Assembly: GCA_023052935.1 (NCBI GenBank)
Contig: CM041294.1
Span: 24,818,641 to 24,882,640 of the forward strand
Length of the DNA: 64,000 nucleotides
DNA from: Piezodorus guildinii
Lineage: Eukaryota; Arthropoda; Insecta; Hemiptera; Pentatomidae
Direction of reading: 5' to 3'
Shown here: positions 22,577 through 33,746 of the stretch, in pieces
Layout of the letters: each line of letters starts with the position of its first letter
Position numbering within the stretch: position 1 is the stretch's first letter
Program-made: the position numbers and the translations under genes
Notes under the pieces: generated by a model
The model's database searches: none
The model's input: the letters and a program-made list of their open reading frames with translations, nothing else
What the model was told of the DNA's origin: nothing

Positions 22577-22584
22577 GTAGAAAG

Positions 22585-23658
22585 AGTATACATTAAAATG
22601 TATATACATTTTACTATTCATCAAAATGTATATCTTTCATAATAATATTTGGTTTTGTAATTCATCACTTGTAATGGATAATAATTATTAAAATAGACTT
22701 GTTTTTCTTAGAACGTATTAATTTTCATTTCTCTACTGTTTGTTTTCTGTGATGTTTTCCTGTGAAATTGGCACTTAGCAATATCAAACGACGTTCCTCA
22801 ATTAATAACTGACGAATGTGATTTGGTGGTATTCAATATTAATCTAATGGCTTCTCTTCCTTTGCCTGAAAAAATATTTTTCGATTCTAAGAATTTTTTT
22901 TCATTTAGATAATTTGCTTTAAGATATTAAGAAAATATTCTGTTCACATTTATTTAGATTGTCATTTGTCCATTTTGGGAAAACGGAAGGCCGTAAAAAA
23001 AGTTGAAAATATAATTCCATTTCAGGAGAATCCATTCATTTCCAAGGATGGTCCATACCATATTAAATTGTTAAATCGAGTTAGAGCAGCGTTTTGACAT
23101 GGAATGTCTGTTGGACTGGTTAATTGAGCCATTAACTTAACTAAATATCAATTTTATTTCCCATTTTATTATTCACCGAGATCTTTGGATACTTGAACTG
23201 GAAATCGTCACCTTACAGTCGAAACATAGTTTAATTGGCGATTAGTTCTTCGTAATTACATAACTAGAACTTTTGAGGGAAATTGAGCAGGGTTCTAGCC
23301 CCTAATCACTTCTGATCGGTCCAGACCTACTACTTATAGCTGTCAGCAAACTGTGCGCACTGAACATTCTACTCTGGACTGCTATTCAACATGCTATAAC
23401 ATGGAATAATATAATAGGTTACAAAGAATAAGCTTATTATTCCTACTTCTACACTCGGTCGTGATTTCCATCGATTAAACTGATAGTCCTCAGTTGAAAG
23501 GGAGATAATTGCTTAGAGAATTCAGGGATTCGTGATTTTCTCTGGTAGGTTTTCTCAAGTATGTGAACAATTTATAAATATTTAAGTTTGATAAAGTCTG
23601 ACATAAGTATTTTTGTGTGTTTAAACCTTCTTTAAAAATTTGTTAATTTATAGATATA
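22585..23658. other. no gene recognised
   Basis: AT-rich unique sequence. No repeat ends, RNA genes or coherent frames seen. Confidence 0.4.
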
Positions 23659-23945
23659 GGGAGTCCGTGGCTGAGTGGCTAGTACGCTAGTCTTCCTCGC
23701 CAAAGGTTGTGAGTTCGAATCTCAGTATTTTTCGAATCCCAGGGGGGACTTATTCAAGCATTTAATTAAATGGAGATTCATTCACAGCCTCTCCCCCGGG
23801 TACGTGAAACCCGTCTTACAATTGGTGGCCACTCACAAAACTAGGCATAGGGAGTTATGACTCTTACCCTATAAAATATCGAAAAACGATATTGTATTCT
23901 CCCGACAGATTACACTGCGCGGCCAATGGCCTACACGGTCTGTAG
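23659..23945 (+). mobile_element. tRNA-derived SINE (family A)
   Basis: The tRNA-like head starts GGGAGTCCGTGGCTGAGTGG and has a B-box-like GAGTTCGAATCTC near 23710. The body matches 251-533 (CTCCCCCGGGTACGTGAAACC block and the GCGCGGCCAATGGCCTACACG block). One tail only, unlike the copy at 251. Confidence 0.8.
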
Positions 23946-24576
23946 AATTTATTCATCAAATTTAAAACAATGTCTCAAGACATGTAAGGATAAACATATT
24001 TTCTTAAATAAATTACGGGTACCAAAATACGTAAAGATCTCAAAATCGGTACTTCTGTTTTTTAATTGATAACTTATTTATTTTTAAAGGCATGGAGTGC
24101 GTACCTAATTAAATTAATTTTTGCTCAGGTATCTAGCATTCTCATGTAGGATTCTAGAAGTTTTCTATTTGCTGTTGAGCTAGTAGTAAATAGGAGTAAA
24201 AACATAGACCGTTCCAGTGCTAGATTAATCTTATCAAGTACGCCATGCGTGGTATTTTATAGGGCCTTAGGCTGGGGGGAAGGTGCGCAGACCTATAGGC
24301 TGATTTAAAGGCTGCCCTAGTGCAAAAGAACGACTTCTCAACATTCCCCCGTCGGTGTAAAAACTTGTTTACACGGCTTAGCCGACAATAAACACCCACG
24401 GCCGTTGTGCGCATGCGGAGTATCCTCATTACGAGGACAATTTAACAAAAGGTGGTCAATGTTTAAATATTAAGCCATTTAATTAGCCAAACATTAATAA
24501 ATCTATACATATTTCTTTAATGGTGATGGGAATAAATCTCATTATCAAGATTTGTCGGGATCAGGAATCTTGAGGG

Positions 24577-24710
24577 TGTATGGTCGACTGTTAAAATACG
24601 ATAAATGAAAATACTCAAGAGTCAGTACGGTAAACAATATTTTAATTTTGCCTATGTTACGGCTCGAACATGTTAACCATCATCAGGACCACGAACAGTC
24701 AAAAAATAAA
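24577..24710 (-). mobile_element. hammerhead-bearing element (family F1), decayed
   Basis: The outer part GTATGGTCGACTGTTAAAAT aligns with the starts of the elements at 41076 and 45134. The hammerhead (24650-24692, minus) keeps CTGATGA, but GAAAC has become GTAAC and stem II no longer pairs well. An old copy. Confidence 0.6.
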
Positions 24711-24829
24711 ATAAAAATATTTAAATTATTAATAAAATGAAATTTTAATTTCACAGTCATCATCACCTTTGTATTTAATATGTTATTTATATGTATTTTC
24801 TTTTTTTCTGCACGAATTGGCCATCAAGG

Positions 24830-25390
24830 ACCACGTAAATATCATTCTGTCTTCTTCACATCTTTCATCTTCCTTTTTCTCCAATATTCTTTCATCTTTC
24901 TGGACTGTCCATTTTCTCCCCTGTTCCTTTGTTTTTCCTGTAAGAACCCCAACTTCTTTTATTTTCTTCCCGAAAAGCTCTCTATCTCATATTCTTATAG
25001 CCTAGAACTTTGTCAAAAATCTGTTTGTTCAGCCCCTGATTGTTCATTCTCACCATATGGCCATAAATAAAACCTTAGTCTCCTAGTTCTGATGACTACT
25101 TCAAGGTTTTCCAAATTTCCATATATTTCTTCATTGGATTTTAGCCTGTAACCCTCTTGTGTTATTTTGGGTCTATGAAGCCTTCTAAGAATTTTTCTCT
25201 CAATCTTGAGAAATTTCTCAAGACTCGGAAGGGAAACTTTTGCTGAAAAATATTGCTGGTCTTACTACTGTACAGAAGTGCCTTATTTTTGCCTTGGATG
25301 AGAAACTTTTCTTACTGTACATGCTTCTAGTTGCAAAGTACAGTCTTTCTAGTTTGGCCAATCTTTTATCTATAGGTATTTGAACTTTTT
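24830..25390 (-). pseudogene. RTE-like LINE C-terminus, degenerate
   Basis: Minus-strand translation gives QIPIDKRLAKLERLYFATRS, then KIERKILRRLHRPKITQEGY, then NLEVVIRTRRLRFYLWPYG. The order of '(R/K)ILR..x-GP-K-(T)-x-(E)-G-Y-R' and 'R-R-L-(R/K)-F-(Y/F)-G-H' blocks is the common C-terminal end of RTE-like insect LINEs. The same blocks occur at 58540-58790. Several stops and shifts; no catalytic domain left. Confidence 0.65.
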
Positions 25391-25624
25391 GGTCACTTTT
25401 ATTTATTGTATTTATTATATTATCTTTCTATTTTAATTATTACATACCATAACATGTATAAATTCTGAGCGGCTACTTGTAAATTCTTGTGAAAATGAAA
25501 ATCGACATTATTGTATTGTGTCATTGCCATCATTTTTACAATCATTAGTTTCATTGTCACACCGTATTGATAAGTATCGGTTTCTTATTTTCAATAATAA
25601 ACATTTGTAATAGAAGAAAAAAAA

Positions 25625-25930
25625 ATACCCCTCTCCCCTTAAATTTTGAGGGCTTACGTTTCAAGGTACGTAGAATCTGAATGACGAAAAACCGTTTGTC
25701 TGCCCTAAGCCGTCCGTGCTTTTCTCTGAAACTACAAGACCATTTTTTTTTTTTTTAACTCGGCACAAAAATACTAGCGCATCCAACGCTTATCCTAACA
25801 CTTAAACGTTGATATCCACCAATCATTTTAAAATGGCGGCCGATTATATATGATTTAATTCAATAACTGAGTTATTTTTTAGATAGAGAAAAAAATTATT
25901 TGGGTTTTTTTGCCAAGAAACTTCGATTAA
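25625..25930. repeat. left inverted arm of a large DNA element
   Basis: It starts TACCCCTCTCCCC after an A-tract and includes CTTAAACGTTGATATCCACC and TTTTAAAATGGCGGCCGATT. Sequence at 34740-35045 carries the same blocks in inverse orientation, ending AACAGGGGTAATTT. The two arms are clearly related but diverged, so they are either one old element or two copies in opposite orientation. Confidence 0.55.
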
Positions 25931-25939
25931 ATATTTTTT

Positions 25940-26580
25940 TTTAATGTATTGATAAATATTACAATTTGTGACATAATGAACAGTAGTAATAGTGATGTAA
26001 TACACATTCATACAATATATACAGAAAATAATGTAAAATCAGAAAAATAAATTACATAAAATCGGAAATAAATAAATTCAAATATATACAAAAAAATAAC
26101 AATTAATAAAAACAAAAAAAACAACAACAAAACAACCTGTAGTAGTGATAAATAAAAATCATACAAGCAAACTTAACTATATACAATATATACAATCTGC
26201 TAAAGGGACCCTAGACTCGGCTGCTCCCTCCACAAGTGGGGGGAGAAGCCGAATCCAAGAGATTCCAGCGCCTCTCACTCAGCGCATCACTGGTGTTAGC
26301 CAGTGGAGGCCGAGCTAGGGCGGAATAGCCACAAACATACAGTACATGAGTGGAGGATCTGGTCAGTGTCAGAACTCCAGTATAAATGTTTACAAAACGT
26401 CGTGGGGCCACTGCCGTTTCAATCTTCGAGGAGGATTGTAGGGATGGGTGGAGCTGGAGAGCGATTGAGCAAGAGGATTAGGATGATGAAGAAGGTTCTG
26501 AATGGAATTTGGATGGTACTAGGTCTAAAATAAATGGAATATTAAGGTCGTGGTGTAGGGTACATCGAATAACTATTAAA
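25940..26580 (-). pseudogene. Jockey-like LINE (second subfamily), 3' end
   Basis: On the minus strand NPPRRLKRQWPHDVL then a stop (about 26395-26440) is the ORF2 C-terminus, preceded by degenerate coding sequence. The 3' UTR of about 450 bp matches 4425-4850. It is inserted in the tandem-repeat element: AATAACTGAGTTATTTTTTA lies on both sides, at 25866 and 26600. Confidence 0.75.
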
Positions 26581-26599
26581 AAAATGAAATTTCACTCAT

Positions 26600-28069
26600 A
26601 AATAACTGAGTTATTTTTTAAGATAGAGAAAAAAATTTTATTGAGTTTTAGGATCAGGGCACTGCGATGAATAAAAAAAAAATAAAACAGAAAAGGAAAA
26701 ATATAGAAATTTTCCCTATATAGGCCCATTGTTTATTTTTTCTACAAAACGAAAAAAGAATCATTTAAATCAGTTTGGGAATAGCAGTGGTGATAGGCCA
26801 TTTTCCTCTGAATCATTTATTGCTTTTCGTATTAGTTAATTGCCTTTAAACATATATATATATATATACGTTTATAAGGAGTTATACTTTAATATAGTTA
26901 TTTGGAAATAAACCATTGTGTAATAATTTGCAGTTTAACTTTTTTCTTTTTCTGATTGCTGCCTTAATACTTAGTCTGAAACGTTTGCAAAATTATAATA
27001 TTGTTCACCAGAATGACTCTTGTTACTTATTTATTATTGGAAACCTCAATCACTTCACAAAAAAGTTTATAGATATAGTAATTTTCCAAACCTTGTTTAT
27101 TCTTCAAAACCAGGATTATATTTTTTTTTTTTTGGAAGGTCGTGATAAAACTATATATCTTTTTTTAATATCAAGTAAATAATTTTTCCTTTCAAATATT
27201 GTGCCCTATACGGACAGGTAAAGCGGTGAGCTCGCTAGATCTGAGAGGTGGGTCCAGGTACTCAATAGAGGGGACCAACTGCGTCATTGTCGTCTTGTAT
27301 TGATTAGCCCCTGGAGGAAATCGTGGTGAAATTTTCATTGCTAATTAGCTTCATTGTTTAATTACTTATGTAATTGATTGTATACTGACATTCAGGTAAT
27401 CAGTACCTTCTGTAATCAATACATTGCTGTATTCTATTTCAGCTATTTTCTATGATAGACATTTACCTCCACATTATCTTTCTATATAATATTAATTTGT
27501 TGTAATATTCAAAGAATATATGCTCAATAGTAAATCGAAAAATTTGTGTTTCGAGGCGTAAAACACATTGTTCATCAACTCATATGAACTCATTTTGATT
27601 ATAAAATTAATTCATTGTTTTAATGTAATTATTTTTGTTTGATTTTTTTGGTTTGAGAGAGATAAGGATTTTAAAAACGCTGCAAATCATTACGCAATGG
27701 TTTATTATTTCCACATAACAATATTGGGGTATAACTGTTTATAAGGCTGTTGATAGGCAATTAAGTAATATGTAAAGCACTAATTCAAAGCATTATATCA
27801 TAACACTACCACTGATTTCAAAACGCAATACCTAAGCTTGTTGTAAACCAAATTCAATGATTCTTTTTTCATTTGGTCCAAAATTGTTTTGGAGAATAGC
27901 CCTGGGATCTCCTTCCTATCTACTTGTGAATGGCAAAGTTTAGTTGTCGTTACCGAGTGTATAACGTAAATCATTAGTTCAAGATAATTGTTTTGATGCT
28001 TATAAAGTTTCTATTCATTTTCATTGTATTATTGACATGTAATACTTTTTTTATATTTTTTTTATTGCG
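26600..28069. repeat. interior of tandem/inverted DNA element, no gene
   Basis: No coding sequence. Segments at about 26880-26935 and 27680-27740 are inverted copies (TTTGGAAATAAACCATTG and its complement). A relative of 26730-26940 occurs at 50250-50430. The rest is AT-rich. Confidence 0.45.
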
Positions 28070-28777
28070 CTTTACTGATTCTAAAACTCTTTACACACTT
28101 TTCTTTATCTTCAAAAATAACTGAGTTATAAGCGTATTTATGTAAAAAATATCAGTTTTCTTCTTTTCTTTTTTCTGTTTTATATAATTATTAAAAAACA
28201 AAAAAGAAAGAAAAAAAATAATAGTAATAATTAAAAAAAATATATAAAAAAAAAATAAAGAAAAAAAATCGGAATAAATTCACAAATTCAAATGTGTCAA
28301 CAAAATAATAATAAAAAAAAAAAACAATAAAAAAATAAAATAAAAACAAATAAATAAAAAAAATAGAAGGAAAAATAAATAAATAAAAAGAAGAAAACAG
28401 AGTAAAACAAATCTGTTACTACAAATTTATTCGGTGCTAATAACCAAGAGGTTGAGCACTTACTCCAATACCCTAACCCCCTAACCCAATTAAAAAACAA
28501 TAATATTTTTTTTTTTCTATCTTCGAAAATAACGTAGTTACAAGCGTATATATATGCGAGATTTAAATTTTGCAATTTTTTTCTTTTTTTTTTTCTCTTT
28601 TATATAATTATTCGCGTTTCTTAGGTTAAAAAACGATAATGATTTTTTTTTCCATCTTCGAAAATAAGGTAGGTACAAGAGTATATATAAGCGAGATTGT
28701 AATTTTTTTCTTTTCTTTTTTCTCTTTTATATAATTATTCGCGGCTTTTTAGTTAAAAAACAATATAATAATAAATA
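28070..28777. repeat. AT-rich tandem units of about 130 bp
   Basis: Units share ATCTTCGAAAATAACGTAGT-like, TATATAATTATTCGCG-like and TTAAAAAACAATAAT-like blocks (starts near 28495, 28626 and 28756). The same units resume at 34558 on the other side of the nested LINEs, showing that the array was split by insertion. 28200-28400 is an A-rich low-complexity tract. Confidence 0.65.
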
Positions 28778-29263
28778 ATAATAATAGGCTTACCGAACCC
28801 GAAGGTTCGATGCCGATACCACCAAACTTCGCCTGCACAGACTCGTCCAATGTTCACCGGTCAAGCACAAGCCCCCGAGATCCTCCCATCGACGCTTCGG
28901 CCTACCTTTCGGACGCCTACCAGTCGGTTCAGCGAATACCAACTTTCTCGGAATCTGTTCCTCACTAAGCCCAACAACTTTACGCGCCCATTTGAGTCTC
29001 CGCGATGCTATCAACTCAATTATATTCACAGGGTACAAACTCCGCAATTCCGCGTTGTGCAACCTTCTAAACTCCCCAGTGGCCTCATCTCTCTTCGGAC
29101 CAAATATTTTACGCAGTACCTTATTCTCGAAAACCTTAAGCCGTTGTTCATCCTTCAAAGTAAGTGGCCACGTTTCGCATCCGTAAAGAACCGTTGGAAG
29201 AATAATAGTTTTATAAATTCTAACCTTTAAGTTTTTAGACAGAAACCGCGAGCTAAGCAATTT
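28778..29263 (-). pseudogene. RTE-like LINE, C-terminal part (split)
   Basis: The minus strand from 29260 encodes LSSRFLSKNLKVRIYKTIIL, then VLYGCETWPLTLKDEQRLKV, then LRKIFGPKRDEATGEFRRLH and GRPKRRWEDLGGLCLTGEHW. The frame ends at ASNLRVR before an (ATT)n-type tail. This is the thumb and C-terminal region of an RTE-like LINE reverse transcriptase. The upstream coding part is found 5.1 kb away at 34372-34532, because the full-length Jockey at 29264-34371 inserted here. A second copy is at 53958-54640 and a 60-bp 3' end at 50036. Confidence 0.85.
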
Positions 29264-29409
29264 TTTTTTTTTTTTTTTTTTTTATATATTTATTTATTGG
29301 AATTTACAACTGTATAACAAGTAATACAACAAGTAAATTTGAATGAAACATAAAAAAGGCATGAAACACATGTAGAGAAGCTTCCCAATAGAAGAACTCT
29401 AAAAATATT

Positions 29410-32106
29410 CTAAACTAGAAGGTCCCGGGGCCATCTCCTTTTCAGACGCCTCGGAGGATTGTCAGGAATTGAAGAGGAAGAAAGGATTGAAACGAAAGGA
29501 TTAGGGTGGGAATGGAGTTTGTCATGGAAGGATTGATACCTCGTACGGGCCAAATCAGCAACATATGGGACATTAAGGTCTTTATGGATGAGTTTGTTGG
29601 TGACAAAGTAAGAAGCATTGAGGATTTTACGAAGGATTTTGGACTGAAGGGATTGGATACGAGAAGAATTCGATGGTTTAGTAGAGCCCCAGAGCTCAAT
29701 TCCGTAAGTCCATATTGGTCTTATGATAGTCATGTAGATGAGTCTTTTGTAGTTAAGTGGGAGATTAGAACGTTTGTCTAGTAAGTGTTGAAGTAGTCGA
29801 AAACGTCGTGCAGCTTCTTGTCGTTTCAGTCTTGTATGAGGATTCCAAGTGAGTCGTTTGTCAAGGTGCAGTCCTAGATATCGGATCTGTTCAACCGGGA
29901 CAAGAGGAGTATTATTGAAGGAGACAGTAGGGCAGGAAGTCATAGGTTTACGACGAAGGGTAAATGTAATTTGGTTGGATTTGTTGGAATTTATTTTAAT
30001 TCTCCAGTTCTGACACCATACTTCAAGGTCTCTGAGGTGGGATTGGAGAGTTTGAGAGGCAATAGTTGGGTCAGTATTGACTGATAACACACAAGTGTCA
30101 TCAGCATAGGTAGAAATGAAGGTGTTAGGATGGGTTGGGATATCAGCTGTATAAACTGTGTAAAGGATGGGTCCTAGGATACTACCTTGAGGAACACCAG
30201 CAGACTGACTAAAAATGGACGAAAATGAATTATTATGATTGATTTTGAAGGATCTGCCAGTGAGGTAGGACTGGATAATAAGGAAGTATGTAGGGGGAAG
30301 GAATTGGCGGAGCTTGTGAAGCAATCCCGGGTGCCAGACTCGGTCGAAGGCCTGTTCCACGTCAAGGAAGGCTCCAGTACAATACAAGCCACGCTCCAAT
30401 GTAGACGAGACAACGTCCACCACACGATGACATTGCTGGATAGTGGAGTGGGACGTCCTGAATCCAAACTGATGATCAGGAATTATGGAATTAGTATCAA
30501 GGATGGGGTACAGGCGTTTTAGGATAAGTTTTTCCAATATTTTACCCATGATTGGTAGAAGTGAGATGGGACGGTAAGAAGATGGATTTTCAGGCGGTTT
30601 CTTAGGCTTGGGTATCATTTTGACGATGGATAATTTCCAGGAGGCAGGAAAGTAGGTGGAACGAAGTACGGAATTATATATGTAAGTGAGATAGAGGATA
30701 GCTTTTCGAGGAAGTGCTTTTAAAATATGGGAAGTTATAAGATCATGCCCAGGAGCTTTGCGGGATGGTAAACTCTGAATAATGTTAGATATTTCTGACG
30801 GATGGAACGCTTTAGGAGGAAGGGCCATTTGGAGTGGGATATCTAGTTCATCTTCTATAAACTTAATGTGACCAGGATTATGGACATCTGGATGTGGATT
30901 AAAGGTTCGAAAAAGGTGCTCACCGAATATCTGGGCCTTCTCTTCATCAGATCTTGTCCAGACATGGGATTCTGTTAGGAGTGGATGATTACAGTTTTTG
31001 AACTTCAGTAGCTTTTTTGTCGTCGTCCATAATGATCTGTCTGTAATAGTAAGTTTTTCGGTGAAGTTGAGTAAGTTTTGAATTTTTGCTTTTCTGATTT
31101 CTGTTTTCAGTCTGTTAGTCAGTTTATTATAATAAGTTTTGTCTGATGGATATCTAGTCCTATGCCACTTCGATCTTGCCCTGCGTTTTTCCCTTAATAA
31201 GATTCGAATGTGCTGTGGCAGGGTAGTCTCCTGTGAGTTGGTAGTATTAATGGTCAAAGTGTTGTCAAGTATGCTACTGCTAATTGAGTCAGTCAGTTGT
31301 TCAACGGCTTTATCAATATCATGTGTAGTCTTAAGTGGGATTTTTAAGTCCAGTTTGGTTTCCAAGTCACTTCTGAATCCGTCCCAGTCTACTCGTCCTG
31401 TAATCAGAGTGGGAATGGTGGGTTTAGGAACAAGGCTCGAGTGCAAGGAAAGCAGAACTGGGCTATGATCAGATGAAAGGTTATTTAGGGTTTTGATTGT
31501 GGATTGGGAGGAAGATATCTGAGAGGAAACAAATATATCAAGGATATCTGGACGTTTTTTGAGGGATGTTGGCCAATATGTTGGGCTCATAGGAGAAAGG
31601 ATAGTATAACAATTGGAGTTAGAGACGCGAGAAAGGACATTACCACGGGAGTTGGATGTTCGGCAACCCCATCGTTGGTGTTTAGCGTTATAGTCACCTC
31701 CAGCAATGAAGCGCGGTCCTAAGGATCGGAAGAGGGTTTCAAGTTGGTTAAAGGAAAGAGAGTTACCAGGAGGACAGTATACAGCTGAGAGTGTAAGATG
31801 GAAAGGACGAGTTGAAATGATTACCGATGTTGATTGTATGGCATCAGTTGGAGTAGAAGGAATAAGAGAATGTGGTAAGGATTTATGGATAAGGATGCAT
31901 GATCCAGCATGGGAAGTGTTGTCGGGATGGTCAGATCTATAAGTGATGTAGTCACGTATGTAAAAATTTGATCGTTGTGTGAAGTGAGTTTCAGTAAGTA
32001 GTGCTATGTCTATGTGGTTGTCATGTAGAAATAAGTCCAGTTCGTCACGATGGTTATGCAGGCCATTAGCATTCCACAAGATAATCGCTAGGGGCTTTAC
32101 ACTCAT
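29410..32106 (-). CDS. Jockey ORF2: endonuclease-reverse transcriptase
   Basis: 898 codons, uninterrupted. Residues 1 to about 220 form the apurinic-like endonuclease that nicks target DNA: WNANGL near 12, LLTETHF near 37, GGDYNAKHQRWGC near 140 and the catalytic SDHSP near 212. The reverse transcriptase follows, from about residue 450 to 740: SYRPISLLPIMGKILEKL, FLDVEQAFDRVWH with a catalytic Asp, AGVPQGSILGP and the YADD active site near 665, then YLGLHLDKRLTW. The C-terminal 150 residues end NPPRRLKRRWPRDLLV. No RNase H domain is seen, as usual in Jockey. The start ATG overlaps the ORF1 stop as ATGA, which suggests translation by termination and re-initiation. It copies the element RNA by target-primed reverse transcription in the nucleus. 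Confidence 0.95.
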   Translation of the reverse strand: MSVKPLAIILWNANGLHNHRDELDLFLHDNHIDIALLTETHFTQRSNFYIRDYITYRSDHPDNTSHAGSCILIHKSLPHSLIPSTPTDAIQSTSVIISTRPFHLTLSAVYCPPGNSLSFNQLETLFRSLGPRFIAGGDYNAKHQRWGCRTSNSRGNVLSRVSNSNCYTILSPMSPTYWPTSLKKRPDILDIFVSSQISSSQSTIKTLNNLSSDHSPVLLSLHSSLVPKPTIPTLITGRVDWDGFRSDLETKLDLKIPLKTTHDIDKAVEQLTDSISSSILDNTLTINTTNSQETTLPQHIRILLREKRRARSKWHRTRYPSDKTYYNKLTNRLKTEIRKAKIQNLLNFTEKLTITDRSLWTTTKKLLKFKNCNHPLLTESHVWTRSDEEKAQIFGEHLFRTFNPHPDVHNPGHIKFIEDELDIPLQMALPPKAFHPSEISNIIQSLPSRKAPGHDLITSHILKALPRKAILYLTYIYNSVLRSTYFPASWKLSIVKMIPKPKKPPENPSSYRPISLLPIMGKILEKLILKRLYPILDTNSIIPDHQFGFRTSHSTIQQCHRVVDVVSSTLERGLYCTGAFLDVEQAFDRVWHPGLLHKLRQFLPPTYFLIIQSYLTGRSFKINHNNSFSSIFSQSAGVPQGSILGPILYTVYTADIPTHPNTFISTYADDTCVLSVNTDPTIASQTLQSHLRDLEVWCQNWRIKINSNKSNQITFTLRRKPMTSCPTVSFNNTPLVPVEQIRYLGLHLDKRLTWNPHTRLKRQEAARRFRLLQHLLDKRSNLPLNYKRLIYMTIIRPIWTYGIELWGSTKPSNSSRIQSLQSKILRKILNASYFVTNKLIHKDLNVPYVADLARTRYQSFHDKLHSHPNPFVSILSSSSIPDNPPRRLKRRWPRDLLV

Positions 32107-33746
32107 CGTTCGAGATTAAATGGAACTTGCGAAAGGACTCTGGTGAGAAGGGTGATCAGTGGTTGGATGGTAGCTCTGAGATCAGAGAGAAAGGACTCAA
32201 GGATGGAGTATATATTGGAAGGATCTTGATTAGGAAACTGATGTGGATAAGATACCTGGGGTGGATAGTTTATAGGTTCTGGATTATTGGCTGGGAGCTG
32301 AACTCGCCGTGGGGTATGAAGCTGTTCAGTCCGCTGAGATAACAGAGGTTGGGGCTTTGGCTGATTTGGTGGATTATAAGTACGTTCAGGAATTTTGGTA
32401 GGAAGCTCAGGAGGGAGTTTCACCCGTAAGGGTAGATTTTGGGAAGGGGTCTGTTGACGGGAAGCTTGTGGTTTAGGACGGGAGACGGGAGGTTTGAATT
32501 GGGAGGTCGGAGGCGCCTGACTGGTAGTTTGTTGCTTTCTTACAGCGGTGACTTCTGAGAGAGATTTCCTGGCTTCTTCAGTGGGAACTCTGGATGCAGG
32601 TGTGGCAGGCTGCTGTGGAGCGATCATATTAGCAGTTTTTGGAATTTCAGGAAAATCACACAAATTTTCCAACTCTGGTACCTGAGGACGTATCTTCTGA
32701 TCCATTCTTTTTACAGTTGAATTTTGTGATCTCTGGCGAAGAAGGCTTTTGTAAACGACACAACCCCTATAACTAGCCGGGTGGCCTTCCCCGCAAAGAA
32801 CACACTTTGCTGGCTCAGTCTGAGATTTCGGGCAAGTGGCAGAGGCATGAGGTCCGGCACACTTAACACACCTAGCCTGGTGGAAACAGTATGATTTAGT
32901 GTGTCCAAAGGTTTGGCATTTGGTGCACTGAACAATAGTAGTTTTTTGTCTAGGCTCTTCGAAACGGACGGATGAGTACACCAGCCTTCTCACCTGAAAT
33001 ATTTCCGGATTATTACTGGCTGGTTCGAGGTCCACAAAAAATAATGGCAATGGGTATTTTCCTGTGGGGTGTGTCACTGAAGAGATGTTCCGTGCGTGAT
33101 GCCCAATTTCTTCCAGACCTCGTTTAATTGCATCAGTGGGAGTGGATGAGTGGAGCCCGCGTAAAACCACTCGATAAGATTTTTCTTGTCTCAACTGATA
33201 ACAATGGAAATCATAATTTTTTGAACTCAAATAACTTACCAGTTTTTTGTAATTGTCTTTTGTGGTGGTATTAATTTTGATATCGCTTAGTCGAGAATAA
33301 CACTGAAAGTTCGGTTGTCCGATGAGAGCGGCGATTTCATCACCAAACGATATAAAATCAATAATATTGGAAACATAGATAGGAGGTGGCTCGGGATCAG
33401 AAAATCCTTGAGGCTGGTTTGAAATGTTGGCTGAATCGGAATGGTTCGTAATAGAAGACGTTGCGTTTGAAAGTGGTGTGGCGTTTGAAACGGAAGGCGC
33501 CGGAGATTCAATTTGGTTGGCTGCAGTGGTGCTGCGAGTTTTTGGCGGAGAAAGAATTGATTTTGGCGGTTGTTTGGACTTGGCCGATTTATTTTTTTTT
33601 TTGTTTGGCGAATTACCGCCGGACCCAGTGTTGTTCCTATGGCGTTTCTGACGTCGGGTTAAATATTGGGAGTCAGATTCGCTAACCTCAGAGAATGGCG
33701 TTTCTTCCCCTGATTCATCATAAGATAGAGTCTTATCTAAATCCAT
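32103..33746 (-). CDS. Jockey ORF1: Gag-like RNA-binding protein
   Basis: 547 codons, uninterrupted. The first 130 residues are polar and lysine/serine/proline-rich. A conserved region before the fingers (about 165-270, with SYRVVLRGLHSSTPTDAIK) corresponds to the domain that precedes zinc knuckles in Jockey-type Gag proteins. Three zinc knuckles follow at about 272-331: CTKCQTFGHTKSYC, CVKCAGPHASATC and CVLCGEGHPASYRGC. The last 200 residues are proline- and glutamine-rich. Family role: binds the element RNA in a particle and carries it to target DNA. The start is the first ATG of the open frame, after about 625 bp of leader. Its stop overlaps the ORF2 start. Confidence 0.92.
   Translation of the reverse strand: MDLDKTLSYDESGEETPFSEVSESDSQYLTRRQKRHRNNTGSGGNSPNKKKNKSAKSKQPPKSILSPPKTRSTTAANQIESPAPSVSNATPLSNATSSITNHSDSANISNQPQGFSDPEPPPIYVSNIIDFISFGDEIAALIGQPNFQCYSRLSDIKINTTTKDNYKKLVSYLSSKNYDFHCYQLRQEKSYRVVLRGLHSSTPTDAIKRGLEEIGHHARNISSVTHPTGKYPLPLFFVDLEPASNNPEIFQVRRLVYSSVRFEEPRQKTTIVQCTKCQTFGHTKSYCFHQARCVKCAGPHASATCPKSQTEPAKCVLCGEGHPASYRGCVVYKSLLRQRSQNSTVKRMDQKIRPQVPELENLCDFPEIPKTANMIAPQQPATPASRVPTEEARKSLSEVTAVRKQQTTSQAPPTSQFKPPVSRPKPQASRQQTPSQNLPLRVKLPPELPTKIPERTYNPPNQPKPQPLLSQRTEQLHTPRRVQLPANNPEPINYPPQVSYPHQFPNQDPSNIYSILESFLSDLRATIQPLITLLTRVLSQVPFNLER

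Noticed and set aside
28297..28575. hydrophobic protein on the minus strand
   Set aside because: The Phe/Leu run comes from A-rich low-complexity repeat sequence and has no other support.
30235..33685. several plus-strand frames of 70-110 codons
   Set aside because: They lie antisense to the intact Jockey ORF1 and ORF2 and show no domains of their own.
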